From Calothrix anomala FACHB-343 (GTDB lineage Bacteria > Cyanobacteriota > Cyanobacteriia > Cyanobacteriales > Nostocaceae), in contig NZ_JACJQG010000045.1 in NCBI RefSeq assembly GCF_014696435.1, forward strand, positions 1-64,000: a DNA stretch of 64,000 nt, in the 5' to 3' direction. The notes under the pieces were generated by a model, which did not search any database, had not been told where the DNA came from, and saw only the letters and a list, made by a program, of their open reading frames with translations. The stretch's first letter is position 1. The number at the start of each line of letters is the position of its first letter. This document shows positions 54,610 through 64,000 of this stretch, piece after piece. The position numbers were made by a program, and so were the translations under genes.

Positions 54610-57039
54610 AATCCAGAACATTCAGCTTATAAATATCAAGTTGGCGGGAGCTTACAAATTGATGCTCCCAGTTATGTGCAGCGTCAAGCGGATCGAGATT
54701 TTTATGCGGCGCTGAAGGCTGGGGAATTTTGTTATGTGTTTAATTCGCGCCAGATGGGTAAGTCTAGTCTGCGGGTGCAAACTATGCGCAAGTTGCAAGC
54801 AGAAGATGTGGCTTGTGGTGTGATAGATATTACAGCTATCGGCAGTCAGGATATTACTCAATCTGAGTGGTATTTGGGAGTATTGCGGCGACTGGCGCGG
54901 AGTTTTATTCCTAAATTTAAAGTATTAAATTGGTGGAGCGATCGCACTGGACTTTCACCTGTAGAATGTTTGAGTGAATTTATTGAGTCGGTACTATTGG
55001 TAGAAGTTTCGCAAAATATCGTGATTTTTGTAGACGAAATCGATAGCATTCTCCAAATCAGCTTTAAAGATGACTTTTTAGCTTTGATTCGCGCTTGTTA
55101 TAACAAACGCGCCGATAATCCCGCTTACCAACGTCTGACTTTTGCTTTGTTAGGGGTAACTACTCCCTACGATTTAATTCAAGATAAACAGCGCACACCG
55201 TTTAATATTGGACGCGCAATTGAACTCAACGGGTTTCAATTTTCGGAAGCGCAACCATTAGTTAAGGGATTAGCGGGTAAATTTGCTCGTCCTGAGAGGA
55301 TTTTACAAGAAATTTTAGCTTGGACTGGCGGTCAACCTTTTTTGACGCAAAAGCTGTGTCAGTTAGCGATTGCATCTTCTGGGATGATTCCCCCAGATAA
55401 TGAAGCAGATTATGTTGCGAAACTTGTGCGATCGCAAATCATTGACAACTGGGAATCTCAAGATGAACCGCAGCATTTAAGAACAATTCGCGATCGCTTA
55501 ATTTATCGTTGCAGCGATCATAGCTTGAGAAACGAACAGCGCATTCACAAGTTACTCAAACTTTATCAGCAAATTTTACGCAGAGGACAAATCGCAGCCA
55601 ATAACAGCCTTGAGCAAATGGAATTAAGGTTATCAGGATTGGTAGTCAAGCAGCAAGGTTGTTTAAGGATTTATAACCGGATTTATGCTGCTATTTTTCA
55701 TCAAAATTGGCTGGATAAAGCTTTATTTAGTCTAGAATTAGGCGATAAACCACTGCAAACCTTATCCAGCAAGCGCCAACTGCAAACTTTGTTAATTTTA
55801 CCTGCGATTGTCACCGCTTTAGTATTAGGCGTGCGTCATCTAGGATTATTACAAGGTGCGGAATTAAAAGCTTTCGATAGAATTATGCGCTTGCGTCCTC
55901 AAGAACCGGTAGATTCTCGATTGTTAGTCATAGCGATCGCAGAAAATGATTTTAAGCTACCAGAACAGCAAGATAGAAAAGGCTCTCTATCAGATCGCGC
56001 ATTGGCTTTATTGGTGGAAAAACTCGAAAAATTGCAACCACGCGCCATTGGTTTAGATATTTACCGAGATTTCCCCGTTAATTCCCAACAAGCACCGCTA
56101 GGCGATTGGATGCGACGCAGCGATAAATTTTTTACGATTTGTCGAGCCAGTGAACCAGAAATTAACGAACCAGGTATTGCAGCAGCGCCAGAAATTCCCG
56201 TACAACGTCAAGGCTTTAGCGATTTTACCCAAGACACAGATAGTATCCTCCGCCGCCAGTTAATTGTAATACAACCGAGCAAATCATCCCCTTGTACTAC
56301 ACCCTACAGTATTAGTATGCAATTAGTATTTCGTTACTTAAAAGCTGAGGGTATATCTGCACAGTACACCAAAAATCAGGAATTGCAGATTGGTAAAGTG
56401 ATATTTCAACGTTTGCGATCGCGCATGGGTGGTTATCAGCAATTAGACGATCAAGGCTATCAAATCTTACTCAATTACCGTTCCTCTGGCTCTCCCTTAA
56501 AGGCGATAGAGCAAATTACCCTGAAAGATGCGCTTCAAGGTGCGATCGCTCCCGATAAAGTCAAAAATCGCATCATCCTTATCGGTATTACTGCTCAAAG
56601 TGCTGGCGATTATTTCCCCACACCTTACACCACACAGCAAAAGCAAGAAATTCCTGGTGTAATTATTCATGCACAAATGGCGAGTCAAATTCTCAGTGCA
56701 GTCTTAGATGGGCGCAGTTTGTTAGGGGTTTGGCCGATTTGGGGCGAAATTGTATGGATATTTTTCTGGTCTATTTTCGGCGCAATTATCGCGTTGCGTA
56801 TTCGTAATTACCTAGTTTTAGGATTAGTCGGAGTTGCTGTAATTGTCGTCATCTCAGCAACCAGCATGATTCTGCTATTAAAAGGAATTTGGATACCCCT
56901 AATTCCTGCTGCTATAAATTTTGTATTTACAGGCACTAGCGTATTAGTAGTAATGCGTAAACTAGCCGAATACGAAGACAGAAATAATTGCACAAATATA
57001 TCTCATGATGTTGATTATTTAAAAGAAAACACAGATTAA
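54604..57039 (+). CDS. AAA-like domain plus CHASE2 sensor membrane protein
   Basis: The N-terminal AAA-like domain (about residues 1-370) starts [26 protein letters not shown] and has [14 protein letters not shown] as P-loop variant and [12 protein letters not shown] as Walker B. A transmembrane helix (about 395-412), an extracytoplasmic CHASE2 domain (about 415-695) and three C-terminal helices follow. Such AAA-CHASE2 proteins are common in filamentous cyanobacteria; their function is unknown. The only possible start is TTG 54604, since TGA stands just upstream and the next Met is about residue 57. That TTG lies in a heptad repeat. A DUF928 gene follows, a frequent neighbour. Confidence 0.88.
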   Translation: MTNPEHSAYKYQVGGSLQIDAPSYVQRQADRDFYAALKAGEFCYVFNSRQMGKSSLRVQTMRKLQAEDVACGVIDITAIGSQDITQSEWYLGVLRRLARSFIPKFKVLNWWSDRTGLSPVECLSEFIESVLLVEVSQNIVIFVDEIDSILQISFKDDFLALIRACYNKRADNPAYQRLTFALLGVTTPYDLIQDKQRTPFNIGRAIELNGFQFSEAQPLVKGLAGKFARPERILQEILAWTGGQPFLTQKLCQLAIASSGMIPPDNEADYVAKLVRSQIIDNWESQDEPQHLRTIRDRLIYRCSDHSLRNEQRIHKLLKLYQQILRRGQIAANNSLEQMELRLSGLVVKQQGCLRIYNRIYAAIFHQNWLDKALFSLELGDKPLQTLSSKRQLQTLLILPAIVTALVLGVRHLGLLQGAELKAFDRIMRLRPQEPVDSRLLVIAIAENDFKLPEQQDRKGSLSDRALALLVEKLEKLQPRAIGLDIYRDFPVNSQQAPLGDWMRRSDKFFTICRASEPEINEPGIAAAPEIPVQRQGFSDFTQDTDSILRRQLIVIQPSKSSPCTTPYSISMQLVFRYLKAEGISAQYTKNQELQIGKVIFQRLRSRMGGYQQLDDQGYQILLNYRSSGSPLKAIEQITLKDALQGAIAPDKVKNRIILIGITAQSAGDYFPTPYTTQQKQEIPGVIIHAQMASQILSAVLDGRSLLGVWPIWGEIVWIFFWSIFGAIIALRIRNYLVLGLVGVAVIVVISATSMILLLKGIWIPLIPAAINFVFTGTSVLVVMRKLAEYEDRNNCTNISHDVDYLKENTD

Positions 57040-57106
57040 ATCTGACTCTCTTAATTAAGAATCTTGACAAATCAGCGATTCACGAGAAAATCACACAAAT
57101 CTTGCC

Positions 57107-57907
57107 ATGAAAATCTCTCTTAAGAATCAACAGTCAACAGTCAACAGTCAACAGTCAACCGTCAACGCTCTTTCCAAAACAGGTAAACTAGCTTGTGCGA
57201 TCGCTTTATTATCGCTGTGCTGCACCCTACCCGTAAACTCGCAAATCCCCGCAACAGAAATATTTAATGCACCCCCACCACCACCAGGGCTTGGCGCACC
57301 CGGTAATCGCACAGCCGGCGGAAAACGTGGTTGTTCTGTGATGACAGAACAGGGGGATACAAGTAACGAAAAGCAGCTTACAGCTTTAGTTCCGGTTTAT
57401 GGTTCTGCAAATCCCCAAGTCGTCTTTGGATTAACAACTCTTTCCCATCCTACCTTCTGGTTTTACGTTCCTTATGTCACCACAGCTAACGCAGAGTTCA
57501 GTTTGCAGAATGAAGCTGGAGAAACTGTATATAAAAAACCAGTGTCACTCTCAGGAAAACCCGGAATTATCAAGCTGTCTGTGCCATCAACAGATTTCTC
57601 CTTAGAAATTGGCAAGCGTTATCATTGGTATTTAGATGTATACTGCGATCGCCAACAACCACCTGTTTATGTTGATGGTTGGATTAAAAGAGTAGAACTC
57701 AACGCCACAGCGAAAAATCAATTAAATAAAGCCACACTTAACCAACGCGCTGCTATTTATAATACCAATGGTATTTGGTACGATTACTTAACTACTTCCG
57801 CAGAACTTCACCGCCAAGACCCTAAACAAAATAATTGGTCTAAAATTTTACAATCAATCGGCTTAAATAACATTTCTTCAGAACCGCTAGTAGATTGTTG
57901 TAAGTAA
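57107..57907 (+). CDS. DUF928 exported protein with heptad repeat in its N-terminus
   Basis: The 266-residue protein has a signal sequence whose hydrophobic core is LACAIALLSLCCTLPV (cleavage near residue 47). The mature part has an APPPPPGLGAPGNRTAGGKRGC motif, then LTALVPVY, FGLTTLSHPTFWFYVPY and HWYLDVYCD, the DUF928 signature. It is probably secreted or periplasmic; function unknown. Residues 8-20 (QQSTVNSQQSTVN) are encoded by CAACAGT heptads, which lengthen the region before the signal core. It follows the CHASE2 gene by 67 bp and is probably co-transcribed. Confidence 0.88.
   Translation: MKISLKNQQSTVNSQQSTVNALSKTGKLACAIALLSLCCTLPVNSQIPATEIFNAPPPPPGLGAPGNRTAGGKRGCSVMTEQGDTSNEKQLTALVPVYGSANPQVVFGLTTLSHPTFWFYVPYVTTANAEFSLQNEAGETVYKKPVSLSGKPGIIKLSVPSTDFSLEIGKRYHWYLDVYCDRQQPPVYVDGWIKRVELNATAKNQLNKATLNQRAAIYNTNGIWYDYLTTSAELHRQDPKQNNWSKILQSIGLNNISSEPLVDCCK
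57128..57166. repeat. Heptad repeat CAACAGT within the DUF928 coding sequence
   Basis: A 39-bp run, a multiple of three, keeps the frame and encodes QQSTVNSQQSTVN. The same heptads occur in the complementary sense at 23992-24069 and near 50643-50675. Confidence 0.9.
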
Positions 57908-58321
57908 ATGGGCATGGGGCATGGGGCATTGGGCATTGGGCATGAGGGCAGGGGGCAGGGGGCAAATAGAATTCTTAATTTTGAATTTTGAATTTTGAAT
58001 TTTGAATTGTTTAGATCCTTACCTTTCCTTACCTAACCTTACCTCAGTTTTTTAGTAGCCAAATTGAGCCATAGAAACTCCTTAAATTATCCACATTTAT
58101 CTTTTGGAATTTATAAGAGATTCTAAATAATAACAACGGCACAAAGGAGATGCGAACCACACCAGGAAGATTAATCAATAAACGTGATATTTCCAAATAG
58201 TTTATATCAAGTTTATCGACATACAAATTTAATTTAATCTTCCTTTTATCCATTATTCAACTCACCTTTGTTCAACAAGCATAGAGTCAAAAATTGTATT
58301 AAATTTTATTGAGAAACTGAC
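57908..58321. other. 414-bp repeat-rich intergenic region
   Basis: It holds GGGCAT heptads (57909-57942), a GGGGGCA run, TTTTGAA heptads (57979-58008) and ACCTTACCTT repeats near 58020. A minus-strand open frame of 69 codons at 58044-58253 has no recognisable features and is not called. Confidence 0.6.
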
Positions 58322-60322
58322 ATGGCTACTAAAAACGGCACTATTTACAACGACAACGGCACAACTCAAAACGGAATATACTACCCTATCCTCACAGGTA
58401 CTAATGGCGACGATCAAATCTATGGATTAGCAGGCAATGATATTCTAGATGGTGGCGCTGGTAATGACAGCCTTTATGGAGATAAAGGAAACGATCTGTT
58501 ACTTGGTGGAGATGGTAATGATTATTTATTCGGTGGTGATGGTAACGATACCTTAGTTGGTAATCGCGGTGCAGATAGATTCCTTGGTGGTGCTGGTAAC
58601 GATTTACTGATTTGGAATAACGGCGACGGTTCCGATAGAATCAGTGGTGAAACAGGCTATGACACAGTTCAAGTTAATGGCGCAGGTGTTGGCGATAACT
58701 TCCGCTTACAACGCAATGCCCAAGGACAAGCTGTATTTGACCGCCTTAACTTGGTACCATTTACCTTAACCGTAGACTCAGCAGAGAAATTCGAGATTAA
58801 CGGTTTAGGTGGCGATGACATCTTAGATGTCAATAGTCTGGCTGGCACTGGTGTGAATTTAGTCGAGTTCACAGGCGGCGCAGGTAACGACTGGCTAGAT
58901 GGTAGCGGTACAGAAACAACTTTGCGCGCTTATGGCAATGATGGTAACGATACCCTAACTGGTGGTTCTGCTCACGACAGCCTTTATGGCGATGCAGGGA
59001 AAGACTTATTGCAAGGCGGTGACGGTAACGATTATCTATCCGGTGGTCATGACGATGATACCTTAATCGGCAATCGCGGTGCAGATAGATTCCTTGGCGG
59101 CGCTGGCAACGATTTGCTGATTTGGAACAACGGCGACGGTTCCGATAGAATCAGTGGCGAAACAGGCTATGATACAGTTCAAGTTAATGGCGCAGGCGTT
59201 GGCGATAACTTCCGCTTGCAACGCAATTCCCAAGGACAAGCCATTTTTGACCGTCTCAACTTGGTACCATTTACCTTAACCGTAGACTCAGCAGAAAAAT
59301 TCCAGATTAATGGTTTAGGTGGCGATGACATTTTAGATGTCAATAATCTGGCTGGTACTGGTGTAGATTTAGTAGAGTTCTCAGGCGGTGAGGGTAATGA
59401 TACCCTCAATGCTAGCGATAGCAGTACGCGAATATTTGCCAAAGGTGATGCAGGTAATGACTTGCTAACTGGCAGCAGTGCCAATGATACTCTTAATGGT
59501 GGCGATGGTCATGACTTTGTTGAAGGAGAGAAAGGCAACGACACCATGATTGGTGGTGCGGGGAATGATACCCTGGCTTGGGATGATGGTGATGGAAGCG
59601 ATCGCATTAGCGGCAATCATGGTATTGATACAATTGAAGTTGAAGGCTCAGTTACTTTAGGTGACAAATTTGTTCTCGGTCAACAAGGAAATCTCGCCAT
59701 CTTCGATAGAGTTAACCTAGTACCATTTAAACTCACCGTAGATACTGCCGAGCAATTTTCTGTTTCCGGTGAAGGCGGTAATGACTCTTTAGATGTCAAC
59801 AACTTAAGCTACACAGGCGTCAACTGGGTAAGCTTCTCCGGTGGTTACGGCAATGACACCCTAGATGGTAGCGATACCAGCACTCGCCTATTAGGTAATG
59901 GTGATGCAGGTAATGACTTGCTCATTGGTGGTAGCGCTCATGACACCCTCAATGGTGGCGACGGTGATGACAAACTCTATGGCAAGGGTGGTAACGACTT
60001 GCTTTCCGGTGGCAATGGTAATGATTATATCGTGGGTGGTTACGGTGCTGACACACTTTATGGCGGTGCGGGTGCAGATAAATTTGCCTTTACCTATGTA
60101 GCTGAAGGCATTGATATCATCAAAGATTTCCAGAAAAACTGGTCGCAACCCAGCTTATCAGACAAAATTGAAATCAGCAAAGTTGGATTTGGTGCTAGTT
60201 CCCTTTCCCAGTTCCACTATGACAGTTATTCTGGTGGGTTATCCTTCCAAGGTACTCAGTTCGCCATTCTTGAGAACAAGCCAACAGGCTTCTCAACAAC
60301 AACTGACATTATCTTGGTATAA
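58322..60322 (+). CDS. RTX-type calcium-binding secreted protein
   Basis: The 666-residue protein has many GGxGxDxLx nonapeptides, which bind calcium outside the cell. It lacks an N-terminal signal peptide, so type I secretion by a C-terminal signal is expected (last ~60 residues: FQKNWSQPSLSDKIEISK to TTDIILV). Between RTX blocks lies a non-RTX module of about 110 residues (NNGDGSDRISGETGYDTV, FDRLNLVPFTLTVDSAEKF, LDVNSLAGTGV), present three times. The first two copies are a 510-bp tandem duplication, near-identical in DNA. No type I exporter gene is nearby. Function unknown. Confidence 0.92.
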   Translation: MATKNGTIYNDNGTTQNGIYYPILTGTNGDDQIYGLAGNDILDGGAGNDSLYGDKGNDLLLGGDGNDYLFGGDGNDTLVGNRGADRFLGGAGNDLLIWNNGDGSDRISGETGYDTVQVNGAGVGDNFRLQRNAQGQAVFDRLNLVPFTLTVDSAEKFEINGLGGDDILDVNSLAGTGVNLVEFTGGAGNDWLDGSGTETTLRAYGNDGNDTLTGGSAHDSLYGDAGKDLLQGGDGNDYLSGGHDDDTLIGNRGADRFLGGAGNDLLIWNNGDGSDRISGETGYDTVQVNGAGVGDNFRLQRNSQGQAIFDRLNLVPFTLTVDSAEKFQINGLGGDDILDVNNLAGTGVDLVEFSGGEGNDTLNASDSSTRIFAKGDAGNDLLTGSSANDTLNGGDGHDFVEGEKGNDTMIGGAGNDTLAWDDGDGSDRISGNHGIDTIEVEGSVTLGDKFVLGQQGNLAIFDRVNLVPFKLTVDTAEQFSVSGEGGNDSLDVNNLSYTGVNWVSFSGGYGNDTLDGSDTSTRLLGNGDAGNDLLIGGSAHDTLNGGDGDDKLYGKGGNDLLSGGNGNDYIVGGYGADTLYGGAGADKFAFTYVAEGIDIIKDFQKNWSQPSLSDKIEISKVGFGASSLSQFHYDSYSGGLSFQGTQFAILENKPTGFSTTTDIILV

Positions 60323-60369
60323 AAATCTCTTGTATTCAGAATAAACTCAGTAGGGGCATAATAGCCCCT

Positions 60370-60430
60370 ATGGGCATTGGGCATTGGGCATGGGGCATGG
60401 GGCATTGGGCATTGGGCATTGGGCATTGGG
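60370..60430. repeat. Heptad repeat TGGGCAT/GGGGCAT, about eight units
   Basis: Perfect tandem heptads 47 bp after the RTX gene stop. Confidence 0.92.
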
Positions 60431-60581
60431 TTTTAATACCAATAGGATGTACTCATACTCTACTAACTCTTGGCATTCTTGGCGTTCTTCTCTTCGAGAC
60501 GCTAACGCGAAGGCGTCTTGGCGGTTCAATCAATTAAGAATTTTAGCAATTTTCGCGTAAGTCCTGGACAATGGACAATTG

Positions 60582-60683
60582 ATACCAATTTAAAAAGACA
60601 ATCCGACAGATACACAACCCTTAACCCTTGTTCTGTCAGCATTCTTAATTTTGAATTTTGAATTTTGAATTTTGAATTGGTAT
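60582..60683. repeat. ATACCAATT-ended element with TTTTGAA heptads
   Basis: Inverted ends ATACCAATT and AATTGGTAT, with CTTGTT and four TTTTGAA units inside as in 33491-33587. It ends 6 bp before the next gene's stop. Confidence 0.75.
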
Positions 60684-60688
60684 GACTA

Positions 60689-61312
60689 TTAACTCTTCTC
60701 CCGAATCCACAACGCCAATCCACCACCACGACCGCGAGCTGCGATAAAATCTTCTGTAATTAAAAAGAAAGCAAAAAACGGTAATTTCGCAATCGGTTGA
60801 CTGTAAAAATCCCCTGATTCCACTTTACCAGAGCGAATCTTACCATTGTAAACAGTCAAATTAGCTAAGTTAATTTGCATCTGCGTAAAGTCAAACGCCA
60901 AAAGATTTTTTTTATTTAAATATTTAGCTGGCCCCGTTAACTTTAATAATACCGGGCCTACTTTTACCTGATTGCCAATTTCGCCTTTACCTAAATCTTG
61001 TTCGGAAGTTGCACTAAAAGAAATCTGCGCGGCGGCAAATTTGGGCATATATACACCCTTACCTAAAACAATTCCCCCACGCTGTCTTACCTTACGAGTT
61101 CCCGTAGCAAAGCAAAGCCGCCATTTACCTAACAGTGACTCAAAGTTATAAGCTAACCGTTGCTGCTTGGCTGCTGTTTCTGCTGCTAGCAATGCATCCA
61201 CCAGCACAGCCGGATTTGGAAGTTTACCACCTTCACCGCGATAAGTAGCCGCAGCTTGCGATAATGCGATCGCAAAATCAGGTGTAGTCTTAGATGTTAT
61301 ATCAGCACTCAT
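60689..61312 (-). CDS. Fibrillin/PAP-like cyanobacterial protein
   Basis: About 207 residues. An N-terminal helical part is followed by FESLLGKWRLCFATGTRK, a run of beta strands, and a C-terminal SQPIAKLPFFAFFLITEDF then RGRGGGLALWIR. The L-G-x-W-x-L motif and the C-terminal R-G-x-G-G stretch recall plastid lipid-associated (fibrillin) proteins, which bind lipids in thylakoid plastoglobules. The match is from recall and moderate. ATG 61312 gives MSADITS; a TTG two codons earlier is less likely. It is divergent from the AGE-family gene. Confidence 0.65.
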   Translation of the reverse strand: MSADITSKTTPDFAIALSQAAATYRGEGGKLPNPAVLVDALLAAETAAKQQRLAYNFESLLGKWRLCFATGTRKVRQRGGIVLGKGVYMPKFAAAQISFSATSEQDLGKGEIGNQVKVGPVLLKLTGPAKYLNKKNLLAFDFTQMQINLANLTVYNGKIRSGKVESGDFYSQPIAKLPFFAFFLITEDFIAARGRGGGLALWIREKS

Positions 61313-61437
61313 GTACAAACTCTAAATTTAAATAGCTCTTATTTTCCATTCTGCACTGATGCCGTAGCAAAAAGCTCGCAATTGGCTGACGCTCAGGTGA
61401 TAATTGACGCTGTTTGACACAAAATAGGGGTACATTT

Positions 61438-62613
61438 ATGAGACAGGAATTCCACAAACTCGCTCAACTCTACAAAAACGCACTGCTCAACGATGTACTC
61501 CCCTTTTGGGAACAACACTCAATAGATTGGGAGCAAGGCGGCTATTTTACTTGTCTCGACCGTGAGGGTAATGTATATGACACAGATAAATTTATCTGGT
61601 TACAAAACCGTCAAGTCTGGACTTTCTCGATGCTGTACAACCAGCTAGAAAAGCGGGAAAATTGGCTACAAATTGCCACCAATGGCGCAAATTTTCTTTC
61701 TCAGCATGGCAGAGATGCTGATGGTAACTGGTACTTCTCCCTCACCCGTGAAGGACAGCCTTTAGTCCAGCCTTACAATATCTTTTCTGATTGCTTTGCT
61801 GCAATGGCTTTTAGTCAATACGCCCTCGCCTGTGGTGAAGATTGGGCTAGGGATGTAGCCATGCAAGCTTATAATAATGTTTTACGGCGTAAAGATAACC
61901 CAAAAGGTAAATATACTAAAACTTACCCCGGTACGCGCCCGATGAAATCTCTAGCTGTACCGATGATTTTAGCCAACCTGACTCTAGAAATGGCTTGGTT
62001 ACTTCCCAACGAAACCCTAGAGCAAGTCTTGGATATGACAGTTCAGGAAGTGATGAACGATTTCCTTGACAAAAAACAGGGTTTAATGTACGAAAATATA
62101 GCTCCTGATGGTTCCCATATAGATTGTTTTGAAGGTAGAGTGATTAACCCCGGACATGGAATTGAAGCGATGTGGTTCATTATGGATATAGCCCGTCGCC
62201 GCAACGATACCCAAACCATCAACCAAGCTGTAGATGTGGTGATTAATATTCTTAATTTTGCCTGGGATAGTGAATATGGCGGATTATATTACTTTATGGA
62301 TGCTAAGGGATATCCGCCACAACAATTAGAATGGGATCAAAAATTGTGGTGGGTTCATTTAGAGACTTTAGTTGCCTTAGCAATGGGTTATCGTTTAACA
62401 GGGCGTGACATTTGCTGGGAATGGTATCAAAAAGTGCATGATTATGCTTGGTCGCATTTTGCAGATTCTCAGCATGGTGAATGGTTTGGCTATCTCAATC
62501 GGCGTGGGGAAGTGCTATTAAACCTCAAAGGCGGTAAATGGAAAGGCTGCTTCCACGTACCGCGTGCATTGTATCTCTGCTGGCAGCAATTTGAGGCTTT
62601 AGGTGCGCAGTGA
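61438..62613 (+). CDS. N-acylglucosamine 2-epimerase family protein
   Basis: This (alpha/alpha)6-barrel enzyme of about 391 residues has catalytic-type histidines in [14 protein letters not shown] and [16 protein letters not shown], and the active-site glutamate-rich [12 protein letters not shown]. The N-terminal [15 protein letters not shown] and [11 protein letters not shown] motifs also match the family. Cyanobacterial members interconvert N-acetylglucosamine and N-acetylmannosamine with ATP as activator. Cellobiose or mannose epimerase activity is an alternative. ATG 61438 gives [10 protein letters not shown]; a further TTG 24 bases upstream is unlikely. It stands alone. Confidence 0.9.
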   Translation: MRQEFHKLAQLYKNALLNDVLPFWEQHSIDWEQGGYFTCLDREGNVYDTDKFIWLQNRQVWTFSMLYNQLEKRENWLQIATNGANFLSQHGRDADGNWYFSLTREGQPLVQPYNIFSDCFAAMAFSQYALACGEDWARDVAMQAYNNVLRRKDNPKGKYTKTYPGTRPMKSLAVPMILANLTLEMAWLLPNETLEQVLDMTVQEVMNDFLDKKQGLMYENIAPDGSHIDCFEGRVINPGHGIEAMWFIMDIARRRNDTQTINQAVDVVINILNFAWDSEYGGLYYFMDAKGYPPQQLEWDQKLWWVHLETLVALAMGYRLTGRDICWEWYQKVHDYAWSHFADSQHGEWFGYLNRRGEVLLNLKGGKWKGCFHVPRALYLCWQQFEALGAQ

Positions 62614-62809
62614 AAAATTTCCCAAATCCATAATTTTTTGAACCGCCAAGACGCCAAGAACGCCAAGAGTTAGTAGAGTGTCCTTAACCGCAGAGGCACA
62701 GAGAACACAGAGAAAAAAGAATGAACATTTCCAGCACTGATTTCACCATTTACCCTCCGCGTACCTCTGCGGTTACCTTTGCGCCCCTTTGCGTTTAAAT
62801 TTCCCGCAC

Positions 62810-63652
62810 TTAACCCTTCGCAGGTGGCAAATTTAAATCCTTCGCCAAGCCAACGGTTTTTAAACACCAAATCGCCCACCAAGTAATATCAATTTCCCAC
62901 CAACGCCAACCACACCTAGCTACATGGGGATAAGCATGGTGATTATTATGCCAGCCTTCACCATAGGTGAGTAAAGCCGCCCACCAGAGATTGCGGGAAT
63001 TATCGTTAATTTCAAAGGTGCGGTAACCCCACATATGGGTGACTGAGTTAATCAACCAAGTTGTATGCCAAAGAATCACGGCTCTGACAAATACCCCATA
63101 CACCACAAACGACCAACCGCCTAAAGCATACAATAATAATGCAACAGGAATTTGCAGAAAGAGAAAGTTTGTATTTAGCCAGCGATAAAAGGGATCTCGC
63201 ACTAAATCGGGAGCATATCGCTGGTAGTCATCATAATTAAAGAACTCTGCACGGGGATAAAAAATCCACAGCATGTGACTCCACCAGAAACCTTTGCGGG
63301 CAGAGTAGGGATCTTTATTTTCGTCTTCAGTATGTGCGTGGTGCAAGCGATGTCCAGCTGCCCAAAATATCGGCCCGCCTTGTAATGATAAAGCACCCAG
63401 AATAGCGATCGCATATTCTAAAAATCGCGGTACCTTAAAACTGCGATGGCTAAGAAGTCGGTGATAGCCCAAGCAAACGCCAATGCTACCAAATAGCCAG
63501 TGCAGTAACAGCATAATCCCTACAGCCGACCAAGAAAAAAACCAAGGAGCCAATAAAGCTAATCCATGAATAGCCCCAAAAAACAGCACCGTTAGCCAAT
63601 CCAGACGCAAAGGCTCATCTTTTACCGGAAAATTTTGTAATTTCAATCTCAC
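62810..63652 (-). CDS. desC: Acyl-lipid desaturase (DesC/delta-9 type)
   Basis: The 280-residue membrane di-iron desaturase has the three histidine boxes: HRLLSHRSF, HRLHHAHTE and EGWHNNHHAYPH. Four hydrophobic segments surround them. Delta-9 desaturases put the first double bond into fatty acids bound to membrane lipids. The WAAGHRLHHAHTEDENKDPYSARKG region differs from the main cyanobacterial DesC1, so this is probably a second paralogue. The start is GTG 63652 (VRLKLQNFPVKDEP). The paralogue type cannot be settled. It lies about 140 bp downstream of hemF on the same strand, across a repeat cluster. Confidence 0.9.
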   Translation of the reverse strand: MRLKLQNFPVKDEPLRLDWLTVLFFGAIHGLALLAPWFFSWSAVGIMLLLHWLFGSIGVCLGYHRLLSHRSFKVPRFLEYAIAILGALSLQGGPIFWAAGHRLHHAHTEDENKDPYSARKGFWWSHMLWIFYPRAEFFNYDDYQRYAPDLVRDPFYRWLNTNFLFLQIPVALLLYALGGWSFVVYGVFVRAVILWHTTWLINSVTHMWGYRTFEINDNSRNLWWAALLTYGEGWHNNHHAYPHVARCGWRWWEIDITWWAIWCLKTVGLAKDLNLPPAKG

Positions 63653-63724
63653 AGATACATCCTCACAATAACAAGGGAAGGGGGCAGGGAGCAGGGAGCA
63701 GGGGGAAAGAAATTACAATTGTAG

Positions 63725-63744
63725 AGACGCGATTCATCGCGTCT
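63725..63744. repeat. 20-bp palindrome AGACGCGAT-TC-ATCGCGTCT
   Basis: Opposite-orientation copy of the palindrome at 30546, 36988 and 41150, again next to GGGCAT heptads. Confidence 0.85.
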
Positions 63745-63789
63745 GCCCAATGCCCAATGCCCCATGCCCCATGCCCCATGCCCAATGCC

Positions 63790-63790
<1 letters not shown>
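63745..63790. repeat. Heptad repeat (GCCCAAT/GCCCCAT) reaching the hemF stop codon
   Basis: About 6.5 units; the last base pairs touch the TAG of hemF at 63790-63792. Confidence 0.9.

Positions 63791-64000
<210 letters not shown>

Larger units (their letters stand above)
60323..60688. other. Intergenic repeat region after the RTX gene
   Basis: Contains GGGCAT heptads (60370-60430), a CTTGGCG-rich stretch with the palindrome GAGACGCTAACGCGAAGGCGTCTT near 60498-60520, and the TACCAATT element. No gene. Confidence 0.6.

Noticed and set aside
58044-58253. 69-codon minus-strand frame
   Set aside because: No motif, no ribosome-binding site and no neighbour support.

Overview
The window comes from a filamentous, heterocyst-type (Nostocales-like) cyanobacterium. 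The evidence is the very frequent HIP1 octamer GCGATCGC, AT-rich intergenic DNA full of heptameric tandem repeats and small palindromic repeats, a cph1-type phytochrome with its Rcp1-type regulator, a red/green cyanobacteriochrome-type GAF domain, a cyanoexosortase, IctB, and large multi-domain sensor kinases. No rRNA, tRNA or CRISPR array was seen.

Layout. (1) 1-7866: the 3' part of a tightly coupled five-gene operon: McrB-like AAA+ C-terminus, DUF2357-like protein, short Upf1-type SF1 helicase, PLD-family protein and a 794-residue protein of unknown family. It looks like an anti-phage or restriction system, and I cannot match it to a named one; it is the best candidate for an undescribed system. 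(2) 7867-8466: nested miniature elements. (3) 8467-14940: cyanoexosortase, DegT-type sugar aminotransferase, a GAF/kinase-like protein lacking the phospho-acceptor histidine, and ictB. (4) 14965-20600: a TnpB element carrying in-frame palindromic repeats, a WGxxGxxG protein, smpB, a NarL-type regulator, two decayed tnpB genes, a truncated conserved gene and a 41-bp tandem repeat. (5) 20734-33330: an Ada-like regulator/methyltransferase, then a signalling island of Cache-HAMP kinase, REC-kinase, REC-PAS-GAF kinase with a probable bilin-binding GAF, REC-kinase, response regulator and phytochrome. (6) 33331-43655: miniature elements, a small membrane protein, a GT39 mannosyltransferase, a 1285-residue hybrid kinase with two kinase modules, and ppsA. 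(7) 43969-51832: small membrane protein, exported protein, an OLD-like ATPase plus TOPRIM/DUF4276-like pair (second possible defence module), a P2-type cation ATPase and an ATPase with an altered Walker A. (8) 51860-64000: MASE1 hybrid kinase, AAA-CHASE2 protein, DUF928 protein, RTX protein, fibrillin-like protein, AGE-family epimerase, acyl-lipid desaturase and the 3' end of hemF.

How it works together. The middle of the window is dominated by two-component and light signalling: eight kinases or kinase-like proteins plus two response regulators. Many gene edges are shaped by repeats: stop codons, a start codon and even coding segments are supplied by heptad repeats, palindromes or miniature-element ends. 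That makes the window useful for studying how such repeats invade genes.
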